Assembly: GCA_031961205.1 (NCBI GenBank)
Contig: JAVRLS010000009.1
Span: 1-23,420 of the forward strand
DNA: 23,420 nt
Direction of reading: 5' to 3'
DNA from: JAVRLS01 sp031961205
GTDB taxonomy: Archaea > Thermoplasmatota > Thermoplasmata > Thermoplasmatales > Thermoplasmataceae
The position numbers were made by a program, and so were the translations under genes. A model generated the notes under the pieces. The model had not been told where the DNA came from and made no database searches. It was given only the letters and a program-made list of their open reading frames with translations. Positions 1-6,998 of this stretch are shown here, one piece after another; positions within the stretch are counted from its first letter, which is position 1; every line of letters starts with the position of its first letter.

Positions 1-1233
1 TTTGACGCATTTGCCAGATATCTCAGGGCATGCGGATATTCAGTGTTTTACCTCCAGAATATTACTGATATAGACGATAAGATAATAAACAGGGCAAAGG
101 AGATGGGCATAAAGCCTGATGAGGTTGCCAGCCACTACCTTGATGAATTCTACGAAGATATGAAAGCTCTTCATGTCAGTGCAGTTAATTACCATGCGCG
201 GGCCACTCTGTATATTCAAGAGATAATTTCACAGATCAGCAGAATGATAGAAGGCGGCTATGCTTATGTGGCGGATGATGGCGTGTATTTCGACGTGAAA
301 AAATTCAGGGACTATGGCGAGTTATCGCATCAGAGCCTTGATCAGATCATCGCCGGATACCGTGTCTCAATAAACGAAAATAAGAAGAACCCCGAGGATT
401 TTGTGCTCTGGAAAAAAAGGAAGGAGGGAGAACCTTTCTGGGATTCTCCATGGGGTGAAGGCCGGCCAGGCTGGCACATCGAGGACACCGCTATAACTGA
501 AACATACTTCGGATCCGAATATGACATACACGGCGGCGGATCGGATCTTATATTCCCGCATCATGAGGCTGAGATAGCGCAGATGAGATCCATAAGCGGC
601 AAGAGGTATCTTGCAAGATACTGGATACATACAGGCATGATTAACATTAACAGGGAAAAGATGTCAAAATCGCTCAAGAACTATGTAACAATAAGGGAAA
701 TACTCGGGGATTACAGGCCGGAAGAACTCAGGTTTGCGCTTTTGAATGCGAATTACAGGACTCAGCTTGAATTTTCGAAGGATCTGCTTGAAGAATCCAG
801 GAAATCACTTGCCACAATAAGAAACACGTATATAAAACTCAAAAAGATTAAAAGCAGCGCAGGCGGATTCTCAATTGATGCCGGAAGCTACATTTCCGAT
901 TTGAAAAGGATAGTTGACAACGATATCGATTTTCACGGGCTCATTTCGAAACTGTTTGAATTCACGGCGGATGTTAACAGGAGAATGAACGATATAAGCA
1001 CTGAAACCGCATCTTCGCTGTTAGAGGTATACGACTGGGCGAATTCGTTCCTTGACGTAATTCATGAAGAAACGCACAGCGATGATGAAATCATAAAAAA
1101 CCTTGTAAATCTCCGGAATGAATACAGGTCCAGAAAAGAGTTTGCACTTTCGGACATGATACGCAAGCTCATGATCGATTCCGGCATTCATGTAGAGGAT
1201 GGCGAGAATGGAACGGTCTGGTGGCATGAATAG
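1..1233 (+). CDS. cysS: Cysteinyl-tRNA synthetase, 5'-truncated by the window edge
   Basis: Charges tRNA-Cys with cysteine in the cytoplasm (class I aminoacyl-tRNA synthetase). The frame is open from base 1, so the gene starts upstream and the HIGH motif lies outside the window; the GTG at 43 is internal. Visible are the DIDDKI stretch after the first Rossmann segment, GWHIED (codons about 469-486), the DIHGGGSDLIFPHHEAE block, and the KMSKS loop at 658-672, followed by a helical C-terminal anticodon-binding domain. In E. coli CysRS the GWHIEC cysteine binds the active-site zinc together with the His and Glu of PHHENE. Here that cysteine codon is GAC (Asp, 484-486), while the His and Glu are kept. 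The gene stops at TAG 1231-1233, 167 bp before the next gene. Identification is certain; the zinc-site variation is discussed in the findings. Confidence 0.96.
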   Translation, partial: FDAFARYLRACGYSVFYLQNITDIDDKIINRAKEMGIKPDEVASHYLDEFYEDMKALHVSAVNYHARATLYIQEIISQISRMIEGGYAYVADDGVYFDVKKFRDYGELSHQSLDQIIAGYRVSINENKKNPEDFVLWKKRKEGEPFWDSPWGEGRPGWHIEDTAITETYFGSEYDIHGGGSDLIFPHHEAEIAQMRSISGKRYLARYWIHTGMININREKMSKSLKNYVTIREILGDYRPEELRFALLNANYRTQLEFSKDLLEESRKSLATIRNTYIKLKKIKSSAGGFSIDAGSYISDLKRIVDNDIDFHGLISKLFEFTADVNRRMNDISTETASSLLEVYDWANSFLDVIHEETHSDDEIIKNLVNLRNEYRSRKEFALSDMIRKLMIDSGIHVEDGENGTVWWHE

Positions 1234-1251
1234 CGTTCTCCGAAAGAAAGC

Positions 1252-1262
1252 AAAATATATAC
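1252..1262 (+). promoter_or_regulatory. Possible TATA box for the nicotinate phosphoribosyltransferase gene
   Basis: An AAAATATATAC stretch just after the cysS stop. If it is used, transcription would start near 1283 and give a leader of roughly 118 nt before the ATG at 1401. Such a leader is unusual here, since most genes in the window look leaderless. The downstream gene may instead be read through from cysS. Confidence 0.35.
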
Positions 1263-1366
1263 ACCGTTACAGTTATTGCCCCATCATTGCACGTGCGAAC
1301 AGAAGCGATCAGGCATCTTACACGGAAATACGTTCACGCCTGGAAAACAGCACCGGGATATCAAAA

Positions 1367-1380
1367 TGCGCTATAGCGCA
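1367..1380. repeat. Perfect 14-bp palindrome ahead of the pncB ribosome-binding site
   Basis: TGCGCTATAGCGCA is a perfect palindrome ending 6 bp before the Shine-Dalgarno sequence GGAGGT (1387-1392), which lies 8 bp before ATG 1401. As RNA it could form a short hairpin next to the ribosome-binding site; as DNA it could be an operator. Neither role can be shown from sequence alone. Confidence 0.5.
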
Positions 1381-1400
1381 ATATATGGAGGTTACTGAAA

Positions 1401-2603
1401 ATGGGAAAATTTAACATTGCAACTGAAAGCGAGATCAGGGCCGGCCTGGCCTCCGATGTTTATTTTGAAAGGACAATTTCGGCACTGGGAGAGGAATGCA
1501 GGGATACCAGGGTATCCATGGAAGCAACAGTATCCGGCCCACTTGACACATGGATAAATTTTACGGGCATGGACGAAGTATTGAATCTTCTTGAAGGACT
1601 TCCTGTGGATGTTTATTCCATTCCTGAAGGAACTATCCTGAATCCGCGTGATTCCAGGGGTATACCTGTCCCGTTCATCAGGATAGATGGAAATTACTGC
1701 GATTTCGGAAAATATGAGACGTCTGTACTTGGCATGATCTGCCAGTCTTCAGGCATATCGACGAAGGCTTCAAAGGTGAGGATTGCCGCCGGGGATCTCC
1801 CGCTTTTTTCATTCGGCATAAGGAGGATGCATCCGGCCATTTCACCTATGATAGACAGGGCCGCTTACATCGGGGGAGCAGACGGCGTCTCGGGCATCCT
1901 TGGTGCCAGGGTGATCGGAACTGAACCTGTCGGTACTATGCCGCATGCCCTTTCTCTCCTGCTCGGGGATGAGAGAGCATGGAAAGTTACCATTGAAAAT
2001 ACGCCCAACGGGCAGAAATCAGTCCTTCTGATAGATACCTTCATGGACGAAAAATTTTCAGCCATTAAGGTTGGCGAGATGTTCAAAAACGCCGATTATA
2101 TAAGACTCGATACACCATCATCCAGGAGGGGAAACTTTGAGGCTCTCGTCAGGGAAGTCAGGTGGGAACTGGATTTAAGGGGTTATAAAAATATAAAAAT
2201 AATGGTCTCGGGAGGCCTCAATGAAGACAGCGTCAGGAGCCTTCGTGAGGCGGGAGCAGAGGCCTTTGGTGTCGGGACTTCCATATCTTCAGCAAAGCCG
2301 TTCGATTTTGCCATGGATATCGTATCCGTAAACGGGAAACCCTTCACAAAACGCGGGAAGCTTTCGGGGAAGAAGAATGTTCTTAGATGCGAAAAGTGCA
2401 GGAAGATAGAGGTTGTTCCGGATGGCATTACCGGAAAAACATGCGAATGTGGTGGCAGAATGGTGAACCTGATGCAGAAATACATGCAGGATGGCAAACT
2501 TCTCAGAAAATATGAGGAACCGGAGGATATCAGGAAAAGATCATTATCGGAGATCAGGTTTGTTTCAGGCCCGTTGCCTCAGAAAGATCAAGATTGCTAT
2601 TAA
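1401..2603 (+). CDS. pncB: Nicotinate phosphoribosyltransferase, archaeal type with zinc knuckle
   Basis: Converts nicotinate and PRPP to nicotinate mononucleotide, the entry step of the Preiss-Handler NAD salvage route. The 400-residue product has the NAPRTase N-terminal region, a TIM-barrel-like core with the HPAISPMIDRAAYIGG segment near residue 140, GTMPHALSLL near 178, and the late IMVSGGLNEDSV and GVGTSI phosphate-binding segments. A C-terminal CEKC ... CEC cluster (about residues 331-353) matches the zinc-knuckle-like domain known in the Thermoplasma acidophilum enzyme. The start is fixed by GGAGGT with an 8-nt spacer, one of the few strong Shine-Dalgarno sites in the window. The next gene, a nicotinamidase-like hydrolase, would supply its substrate, so the pair forms a nicotinamide-to-NaMN salvage unit. 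Nothing looks truncated. Confidence 0.93.
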   Translation: MGKFNIATESEIRAGLASDVYFERTISALGEECRDTRVSMEATVSGPLDTWINFTGMDEVLNLLEGLPVDVYSIPEGTILNPRDSRGIPVPFIRIDGNYCDFGKYETSVLGMICQSSGISTKASKVRIAAGDLPLFSFGIRRMHPAISPMIDRAAYIGGADGVSGILGARVIGTEPVGTMPHALSLLLGDERAWKVTIENTPNGQKSVLLIDTFMDEKFSAIKVGEMFKNADYIRLDTPSSRRGNFEALVREVRWELDLRGYKNIKIMVSGGLNEDSVRSLREAGAEAFGVGTSISSAKPFDFAMDIVSVNGKPFTKRGKLSGKKNVLRCEKCRKIEVVPDGITGKTCECGGRMVNLMQKYMQDGKLLRKYEEPEDIRKRSLSEIRFVSGPLPQKDQDCY

Positions 2604-2628
2604 TTCCATTTTTTTAAAATAAACATGG

Positions 2629-2635
2629 TTATAAA
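2629..2635 (+). promoter_or_regulatory. TATA box of the nicotinamidase-like gene
   Basis: TTATAAA centred about 25 bp before GTG 2657, the spacing expected for a leaderless archaeal transcript. A second, stronger-looking TTTATAAAAG (2647-2655) abuts the start. If that one were used, the transcript would begin inside the reading frame, where no in-frame start is available, so the upstream box is preferred. Confidence 0.5.
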
Positions 2636-2656
2636 CAGGAAAACATTTATAAAAGC

Positions 2657-3247
2657 GTGACACAAATAAATCGAACTTATTCTGCAAATGGTGAAGGGAA
2701 CCGGAAATTTGGCTACATCGTTGTTGATCTGGTGAATGATTTCGTTACCGGGAAATTCGGGAACAGTGATGCAGAGCGCGTAGCCTTAAGAACCGCTGAA
2801 ACTTTAAAAAATTTCAGAAGCGATATAATTTTTGCCATGGACACCCACATAAGGGGAGATCCTGAATTCCTGGTCTGGGGTGAACACTGCCTGGCAGGGA
2901 CGGAGGGCAGCAAGCTGTATCCTGCACTGGAAGGTATAAATGGATACAGGGTAACGAAGAGACATTATGATTCATTTTACGATACTGATCTGGACGGGAT
3001 CCTCCGGGCCAGGAAAATAACGGATCTGTTCATATCTGGGATAAGCACTGACATATGCGTTTTACACACTGTCGCCGGATCATTTTACCGCTATTACAGA
3101 ACATTTGTAGTCGGGGATCTTTGCTATTCAGCGGATGAAATCGCTCATAAAAATGCATTGTCATCCATGAAAAAGCTTTACGGAACGACTATAATAGATT
3201 CGCATGATATACCGGATATCATGAAAAATGGAAAACAGCAGGCATAG
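2657..3247 (+). CDS. pncA: Isochorismatase-family cysteine hydrolase, probable nicotinamidase
   Basis: Predicted to hydrolyse nicotinamide to nicotinate and ammonia. The 196-residue protein has the cysteine-hydrolase triad Asp24 (in VVDLVNDF), Lys101 (in VTKRHYDSF) and Cys134 (in STDICVLHT), plus a probable metal site with Asp62 and His64 (MDTH). This is the normal length and layout for archaeal nicotinamidases. The preceding gene encodes nicotinate phosphoribosyltransferase, so the product would be used directly. The GTG start at 2657 is supported by a TATA box 25 bp upstream; no other start is in frame before the conserved core. The first 17 residues are poorly conserved-looking. Other isochorismatase-fold hydrolases cannot be excluded, but the triad and the neighbour favour nicotinamidase. 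Confidence 0.85.
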   Translation: MTQINRTYSANGEGNRKFGYIVVDLVNDFVTGKFGNSDAERVALRTAETLKNFRSDIIFAMDTHIRGDPEFLVWGEHCLAGTEGSKLYPALEGINGYRVTKRHYDSFYDTDLDGILRARKITDLFISGISTDICVLHTVAGSFYRYYRTFVVGDLCYSADEIAHKNALSSMKKLYGTTIIDSHDIPDIMKNGKQQA

Positions 3248-3281
3248 TTTATCTGGCTATTGACCTGCATCCGCCGCCGAT

Positions 3282-3298
3282 AACCGGAATAACCGGTT
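3282..3298. terminator. Hairpin between convergent genes
   Basis: AACCGG-AATAA-CCGGTT, a perfect 6-bp stem with a 5-nt loop, followed on the + strand by a pyrimidine-rich CTTCCTT. It sits 35 bp after the nicotinamidase stop and 23 bp from the end of the opposite gene, so it may mark the transcript ends of both. Confidence 0.35.
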
Positions 3299-3320
3299 CT
3301 TCCTTACAGGTATAATGGAT

Positions 3321-3506
3321 TCAGAACATTTTCTTTTTTATTGCTGAATTTACTTTTTGCTTCATCGCGTCGTCTATTGTCGTGATGTTGTGAGCTGTCT
3401 TTGCGTGTTCGACTATTCTGGGCATTATCTCGTCAACACTTTTTCCTGTTGTTTCAAAATCGCAGTCCATTCCCATATCCCTGCACTTGAAGGTGTATTT
3501 CGCCAT
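3321..3506 (-). CDS. DUF1059-like small protein
   Basis: A 61-residue protein starting MAKYTFKCRDMGMDCDFETTG, with two N-terminal cysteines (KCRDMGMDC), a helical middle containing HAKTAH, and a Lys-rich C-terminus. The arrangement matches the DUF1059 family (COG5466, annotated as predicted small metal-binding proteins), whose function is unknown. An in-frame ATG three codons upstream (3515) is possible. The 3506 start is preferred because the family begins with the MxKY segment and because an AT-rich TATA-like TATTTATTAA lies about 26 bp upstream, fitting a leaderless message. It is convergent with the nicotinamidase gene and shows no functional tie to it. Confidence 0.75.
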   Translation of the reverse strand: MAKYTFKCRDMGMDCDFETTGKSVDEIMPRIVEHAKTAHNITTIDDAMKQKVNSAIKKKMF

Positions 3507-3596
3507 ATAAAGCATATTTATTTGTTATTAATAAATATTGTTACATATTTATTAAAAATTTCTCGTATTAAAATTTAAAAGATAAGGAGATGAAAG

Positions 3597-4337
3597 TTAC
3601 AGCCTGAAAACGATATCCCCCATTTCCTCCCTGGATTCTGGTGGTTTCCTGTACGTATAAACTTCACTCAGGGCTGAAAAATAAGCATCGTTGTTCATCC
3701 TTTCCCTCAGTTTCTTCAGAAATTTCTCCGTATCGTATTCCTTTCTTTTGAATTCGATGCTGTTTTTATCCGTATCTAAAACGATGTATGACGATCTTTT
3801 GTCCCTGTCCCTTGGCTGGCCCACGCTGCCCGGATTCAAAACGAAGCTCTTTATCATCATGGGATAGTGGGTGTGCCCTAAAAATACATAATCATAGCCG
3901 GCCATTTTTGGATCCCTGTAGATTTCTTCACCCTTCTGGCCGTTCACATACTCGAAAAGATTGTCGTATGGAGATGCATGCGTGGCATAGATCACCGTGC
4001 TGTCAAATTCAATTCGCATCTGATTCTTCCATCCCCTGATGAAATCAATTGATTTTTTGTCAAGAAATTTCTTTGTTATGTTTTCGAGCGTGTAAACGCT
4101 CAGTTCATGCATTTCCTGCGAACACTGGCAATCTATGCCGTAAGCAAGGGACGCATCATGGTTTCCCATTATGAAGTAATCAGCGTTTTCCCTGATAAGA
4201 TCCAGGGATTCGGCCGGTTCTGGCCCGTAATCAACAAGATCGCCAAGAAAGATCATTTTGTCATATTTTTCATCCCTGATGACCGCGCTGAGGGCGTCAT
4301 AATTCGAATGCACATCGGAAATAACAAGCAGTTTCAT
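3597..4337 (-). CDS. Calcineurin-like metallophosphoesterase (YfcE/MJ0936-like)
   Basis: Predicted binuclear-metal phosphodiesterase or phosphatase of 246 residues. The five family motifs are all present in order: SDVHSN near the N-terminus (DxH), GDLVDYGP, GNHD, THASP and GHTH. The compact fold with LNPGSVGQPRD after GHTH is typical of the Metallophos_2 group that includes E. coli YfcE and M. jannaschii MJ0936, enzymes whose physiological substrates are unclear. The frame stays open 65 codons further upstream, but the family N-terminus is MKLLVISD, so ATG 4337 is chosen. A TATATATAAAAGC box at about 4366-4378 would start transcription about 10 nt before it. The gene is divergent from the zinc-ribbon gene. 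The substrate cannot be told from sequence. Confidence 0.88.
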   Translation of the reverse strand: MKLLVISDVHSNYDALSAVIRDEKYDKMIFLGDLVDYGPEPAESLDLIRENADYFIMGNHDASLAYGIDCQCSQEMHELSVYTLENITKKFLDKKSIDFIRGWKNQMRIEFDSTVIYATHASPYDNLFEYVNGQKGEEIYRDPKMAGYDYVFLGHTHYPMMIKSFVLNPGSVGQPRDRDKRSSYIVLDTDKNSIEFKRKEYDTEKFLKKLRERMNNDAYFSALSEVYTYRKPPESREEMGDIVFRL

Positions 4338-4365
4338 GCCTTCTTCATTTGACACATGATTATAA

Positions 4366-4378
4366 GCTTTTATATATA
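4366..4378 (-). promoter_or_regulatory. TATA box of the metallophosphoesterase gene
   Basis: Read on the minus strand as TATATATAAAAGC, a strong archaeal TATA match about 36 bp before ATG 4337. It predicts a leader of about 10 nt. Confidence 0.6.
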
Positions 4379-4569
4379 GGTGGTATAGTGTATATATATC
4401 AATTTGAAACGGAATTTTACCATTTTCATGGAAAAGTACAGCGAACATTCGTTTTTTGTAAGCTATTGCGTGACGAAATGATGCTGGCAAAAGTAATAAA
4501 AAAAGATCATAGCGTAAAAATATTTGCATCAACCAGACGGGAAATTATTGCATCGCATATTCAAAAAGC

Positions 4570-4576
4570 TTTATAA
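4570..4576 (+). promoter_or_regulatory. TATA box of the zinc-ribbon gene
   Basis: TTTATAA centred 26 bp before ATG 4599, predicting a leaderless mRNA. No Shine-Dalgarno sequence precedes the ATG. Confidence 0.65.
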
Positions 4577-4598
4577 TGCCATTTTTGCTTAACATCGC

Positions 4599-4823
4599 AT
4601 GGATAAAAAATGCTCTAACTGTGGAACAGACATGGAAAGCGTCGGGGATATGAAATTTCGTGTGGGCGGTTATTCGGGGGCCGCTGCCATGTTCCTGAGC
4701 GGATGGAATGAACTGGCAGAAACAACACAGACATTCTCCCTGTACAGATGCCCCAACTGCGGCAAGGTTGACTTCTACGAACCGCAGGGAAACGAAGAAC
4801 CGAAGAGAAAGCACCTGCTGTAA
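4599..4823 (+). CDS. Small zinc-ribbon protein, function unknown
   Basis: A 74-residue protein with two CxxC knuckles, CSNC (residues 5-8) and CPNC (about 51-54), separated by a Gly/Ala-rich segment (GGYSGAAAMFLSGWNELAE). This is the layout of a two-knuckle zinc ribbon similar to DUF2116/nucleic-acid-binding Zn-ribbon small proteins; I cannot assign a named family. The C-terminus is basic (EPKRKHLL). The start is well supported by a TATA box 26 bp upstream. It stands alone, divergent from the metallophosphoesterase and convergent with the MFS gene. The 114 bp after it are extremely A+T rich, with an ATATAATTATAT-type palindromic run and no gene. Confidence 0.75.
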   Translation: MDKKCSNCGTDMESVGDMKFRVGGYSGAAAMFLSGWNELAETTQTFSLYRCPNCGKVDFYEPQGNEEPKRKHLL

Positions 4824-4937
4824 GAAATAATTTTTTAGTAGATATATAATAAATATAATTATATATTTATATTACATGGCAATGATTGCGACTTTTTATT
4901 GGTTTCCATGCATTTTCCTATAAATTAAGGTTAAAAT

Positions 4938-6260
4938 TCAGGTTTTTAAGATGCTCTTTTTGTAATCGATGTTTATACCCCGTGTTTCCACACCCTTCAT
5001 GTACCATACAAGTGATGCCATGCCTCCAACCGCCCAGAGGATTACATTAAAAGTCAGATACTGGCCAAGGGTGAAGGCCGATGTTTCGTATATGGATATT
5101 ATATAGGCTATTATGGGAAAAACTCTGACCAGTCCTATTGCTGTGGACCTGTAATTTGTCCTGAATAGTTCAGGTTCAAGGGTTGTCCTCGTAGCCCATG
5201 CGAATTCTGAAAATGCCATGTTCAGTAATAGCAGGGGTATGAATATGTAAACATCATCAATATATTTCATGAACAGCAGTATTACCACCATCACTGCGGT
5301 ACCGCCCCAGAATGAAAAAAGGGCCAGCCTCTTCCGGCCCCATTCAACCATGAAAATAGCTATGAATCCTGCTATGCCGGCTCCCAGGGATGCATAAAAT
5401 ATTATCTCGCTAACAAAGACAGGACTGCTTGAAAAATAGAATGGCCCTATTATATATTCCATGAGACCGAATGTCAGATACTGTGAAACACCGATTATTC
5501 CAAGGAATACAAGTGAAAAATAAAAATTTGGCTGCTTGATGTCTACGCCGTCGTCCCTGATGTCAAGTTTCTTCATTTCCCTTTCCGATTCATAGTTCTT
5601 TCCCTTTGCGCTCAGCCATCTGTAAGATTCTGGAACCGCCATTCTTGTGAAAACAGCCAGAACGATGGCAATGAGCGCCATGAATATGAAATATGTCTTC
5701 TGGACGGAAAGGGCTGATGAATAGAAATACAGAAATATAAATGCTATGGCCGCGGTTCCGATATTGCTCATATTCGGTACCAGTACGAGGTATTTACCGC
5801 GTTCCTTTGCGGTCATATCTTCGGAAATCAGCGACAGTGTTGTAACTTCTTCACCTCCAACACCCATTTCTGAAAGGGCTATGCCAAGAATCAGCGGATA
5901 AAGGGAATATGAGAAAAATACAACTATCAGGCCGACAACGTAGAGAATGATCGTTGACATATAGATTATTTTTCTTCCAATTCTGTCTGAAAGAACACCC
6001 ATGACATTATTTCCGATGAGGAGAAAAACCGATGGAATAAAGAGAAAAACGGCTTTTATTCTTACCGGAAGAATCGATATGAACGGCCAGGATGTCGCCA
6101 GAGGGGCTATTGTAGCTATAACTCCCCATATGAACATCCCTGCAGACGATGATATCAGAAGCCCTCTTCTATAACTGTTGCCCTTATTACGATGATCTTT
6201 TACTCCCTTAAATTCAAAACTGCTATCCTCTTTATTTTCGGATACCTTTTCACTTCGCAT
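4938..6260 (-). CDS. MFS transporter under TPP riboswitch control, predicted thiamin-related transporter
   Basis: A 440-residue integral membrane protein with about 12 hydrophobic segments. It carries the MFS motif GVLSDRIGRK between TM2 and TM3, PESYRWL after TM6 (a sugar-porter-like signature), and a charged central loop (about residues 198-225). The frame remains open 13 codons further upstream, but those codons are the 3' part of the riboswitch aptamer. ATG 6260 is chosen because GGAGGG (6268-6273) lies 7 nt before it. A TPP aptamer directly upstream implies a role in thiamin, precursor or TPP uptake. From memory, MFS genes behind THI elements have been described in Thermoplasma and Ferroplasma as putative thiamin transporters. 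The substrate is inferred from regulation only. Confidence 0.88.
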   Translation of the reverse strand: MRSEKVSENKEDSSFEFKGVKDHRNKGNSYRRGLLISSSAGMFIWGVIATIAPLATSWPFISILPVRIKAVFLFIPSVFLLIGNNVMGVLSDRIGRKIIYMSTIILYVVGLIVVFFSYSLYPLILGIALSEMGVGGEEVTTLSLISEDMTAKERGKYLVLVPNMSNIGTAAIAFIFLYFYSSALSVQKTYFIFMALIAIVLAVFTRMAVPESYRWLSAKGKNYESEREMKKLDIRDDGVDIKQPNFYFSLVFLGIIGVSQYLTFGLMEYIIGPFYFSSSPVFVSEIIFYASLGAGIAGFIAIFMVEWGRKRLALFSFWGGTAVMVVILLFMKYIDDVYIFIPLLLLNMAFSEFAWATRTTLEPELFRTNYRSTAIGLVRVFPIIAYIISIYETSAFTLGQYLTFNVILWAVGGMASLVWYMKGVETRGINIDYKKSILKT

Positions 6261-6265
6261 TGATG

Positions 6266-6347
6266 ATCCCTCCGCCGGTATTGCCCGGATCAGGTTCAAA
6301 GGGTCGATTCCTTGAGAATCCTCTCAGCCCGTAAAGAGCTCCCCCCA
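6266..6347 (-). promoter_or_regulatory. TPP riboswitch (THI element)
   Basis: Read on the minus strand, the leader holds the conserved TPP aptamer segments in order: a G-run 5' strand (6341-6346), GCTGAGAG (6321-6328), a variable GATTC/GAATC hairpin (6306-6320), GACCCTTTGAACCTGATC (6288-6305), the CCGG-GCAATA-CCGG P5 hairpin (about 6275-6288), and the closing GGAGGGA (6267-6273). The match to the THI box is close to textbook. The final GGAGGG is also the Shine-Dalgarno sequence 7 nt before ATG 6260, so control of translation initiation is the simplest mode. No terminator hairpin with a T-run lies between aptamer and gene. Archaeal TPP riboswitches are rare and best known from Thermoplasmatales. 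Confidence 0.94.
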
Positions 6348-6400
6348 CAGCATATACATTATCGCATATGCTGAACCTTCAGTGATTCCAGATTTTTAAT

Positions 6401-6411
6401 TCTTATATAAA
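6401..6411 (-). promoter_or_regulatory. TATA box of the riboswitch-controlled MFS gene
   Basis: TTTATATAAGA on the minus strand. Transcription would start near 6380, giving a leader of about 120 nt that contains the whole TPP aptamer. Confidence 0.65.
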
Positions 6412-6420
6412 CATGTTCAG

Positions 6421-6433
6421 ATTCGATTCGAAT
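6421..6433. repeat. Inverted repeat ATTCGA-T-TCGAAT upstream of the MFS promoter
   Basis: A perfect 13-bp inverted repeat 9 bp upstream of the TATA box of the riboswitch-controlled MFS gene and about 110 bp after the end of the marR gene. The position suits an operator. It resembles the GTTCGA-TCG-TCGAAC repeat at 8818-8832. Confidence 0.45.
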
Positions 6434-6543
6434 TATGCTATCATCCATGCTGATTTATCTTTATTAAGGTCTATTATAGCACGTTTTCCTGCAAAATGAT
6501 CATTTATTTGCAATGCCAGCAGAGACACCATACGCCAGAATTA

Positions 6544-6990
6544 TCAGTGGACGGTGTCACATATGCTTATCTTCATCTTTTTGAGCAGGTTAAGTATCTC
6601 ATCCATCTCCTTTTCGTCCAGTTCCTTAAGACTCCTCCTGACAAATTCGTAATGAAGATCCTTTGCCTTTGCAAAGATTTCCCTTCCGTGGTCCGTTATC
6701 ATGATGTTGATTATTCTCCTGTCTCCTTCCTGCCTGTTTCTTAATACGAGACCGTTTCCTTCCATCTTGTCGATGATGCCGGTGATCCATCCCGGTGTTA
6801 CGTTTATAAGATTTGCAAGCGTGTTCATAGATTGGGGGCCCCCCTGTATAAGATGCCTCATCACAGTAAATTCTGTCGTTGTTATATCCATCTTTGACAG
6901 GTTCTTGCCCGTTTCCTTATACCATATTTTCCATATATTTACGAAATTTCTCCATATCTGTACCGATCGATCCACTTCCTCATTATCCAT
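6544..6990 (-). CDS. MarR-family winged-helix transcriptional regulator
   Basis: A 148-residue dimeric-type DNA-binding protein. The centre shows the MarR winged helix: TTTEFTVMRHLIQGG, the recognition helix region VTPGWITGIIDKMEGNGLV, and the wing RQEGDRRIINIMITDHG with the family's D-R-R. Amphipathic helices flank it and would make the dimer interface. It follows the DHA2 exporter; MarR proteins often repress their own operon and the linked efflux gene until a lipophilic compound binds. ATG 6990 is preferred because AGGTGA (6999-7004) lies 8 nt before it. That site overlaps the exporter's TGA stop, which implies translational coupling. A GTG at 7002, overlapping the stop by 4 nt, is the alternative and adds 4 residues. 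The ligand is unknown. Confidence 0.9.
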   Translation of the reverse strand: MDNEEVDRSVQIWRNFVNIWKIWYKETGKNLSKMDITTTEFTVMRHLIQGGPQSMNTLANLINVTPGWITGIIDKMEGNGLVLRNRQEGDRRIINIMITDHGREIFAKAKDLHYEFVRRSLKELDEKEMDEILNLLKKMKISICDTVH

Positions 6991-6998
6991 TTCTGTTT

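Noticed and set aside
1199..1414. 71-codon + strand open frame across the cysS-pncB gap
   Set aside because: It overlaps the end of cysS and the start of pncB, has no ribosome site and no recognisable motif; the sequence is better explained as a leader.
4338..4532. 65-codon N-terminal extension of the metallophosphoesterase
   Set aside because: The family starts at MKLLVISD; the extension covers the TATA box and A+T-rich promoter DNA.
6261..6299. N-terminal extension of the MFS protein (13 codons)
   Set aside because: These codons are the conserved 3' part of the TPP aptamer; the ribosome site GGAGGG points to ATG 6260.
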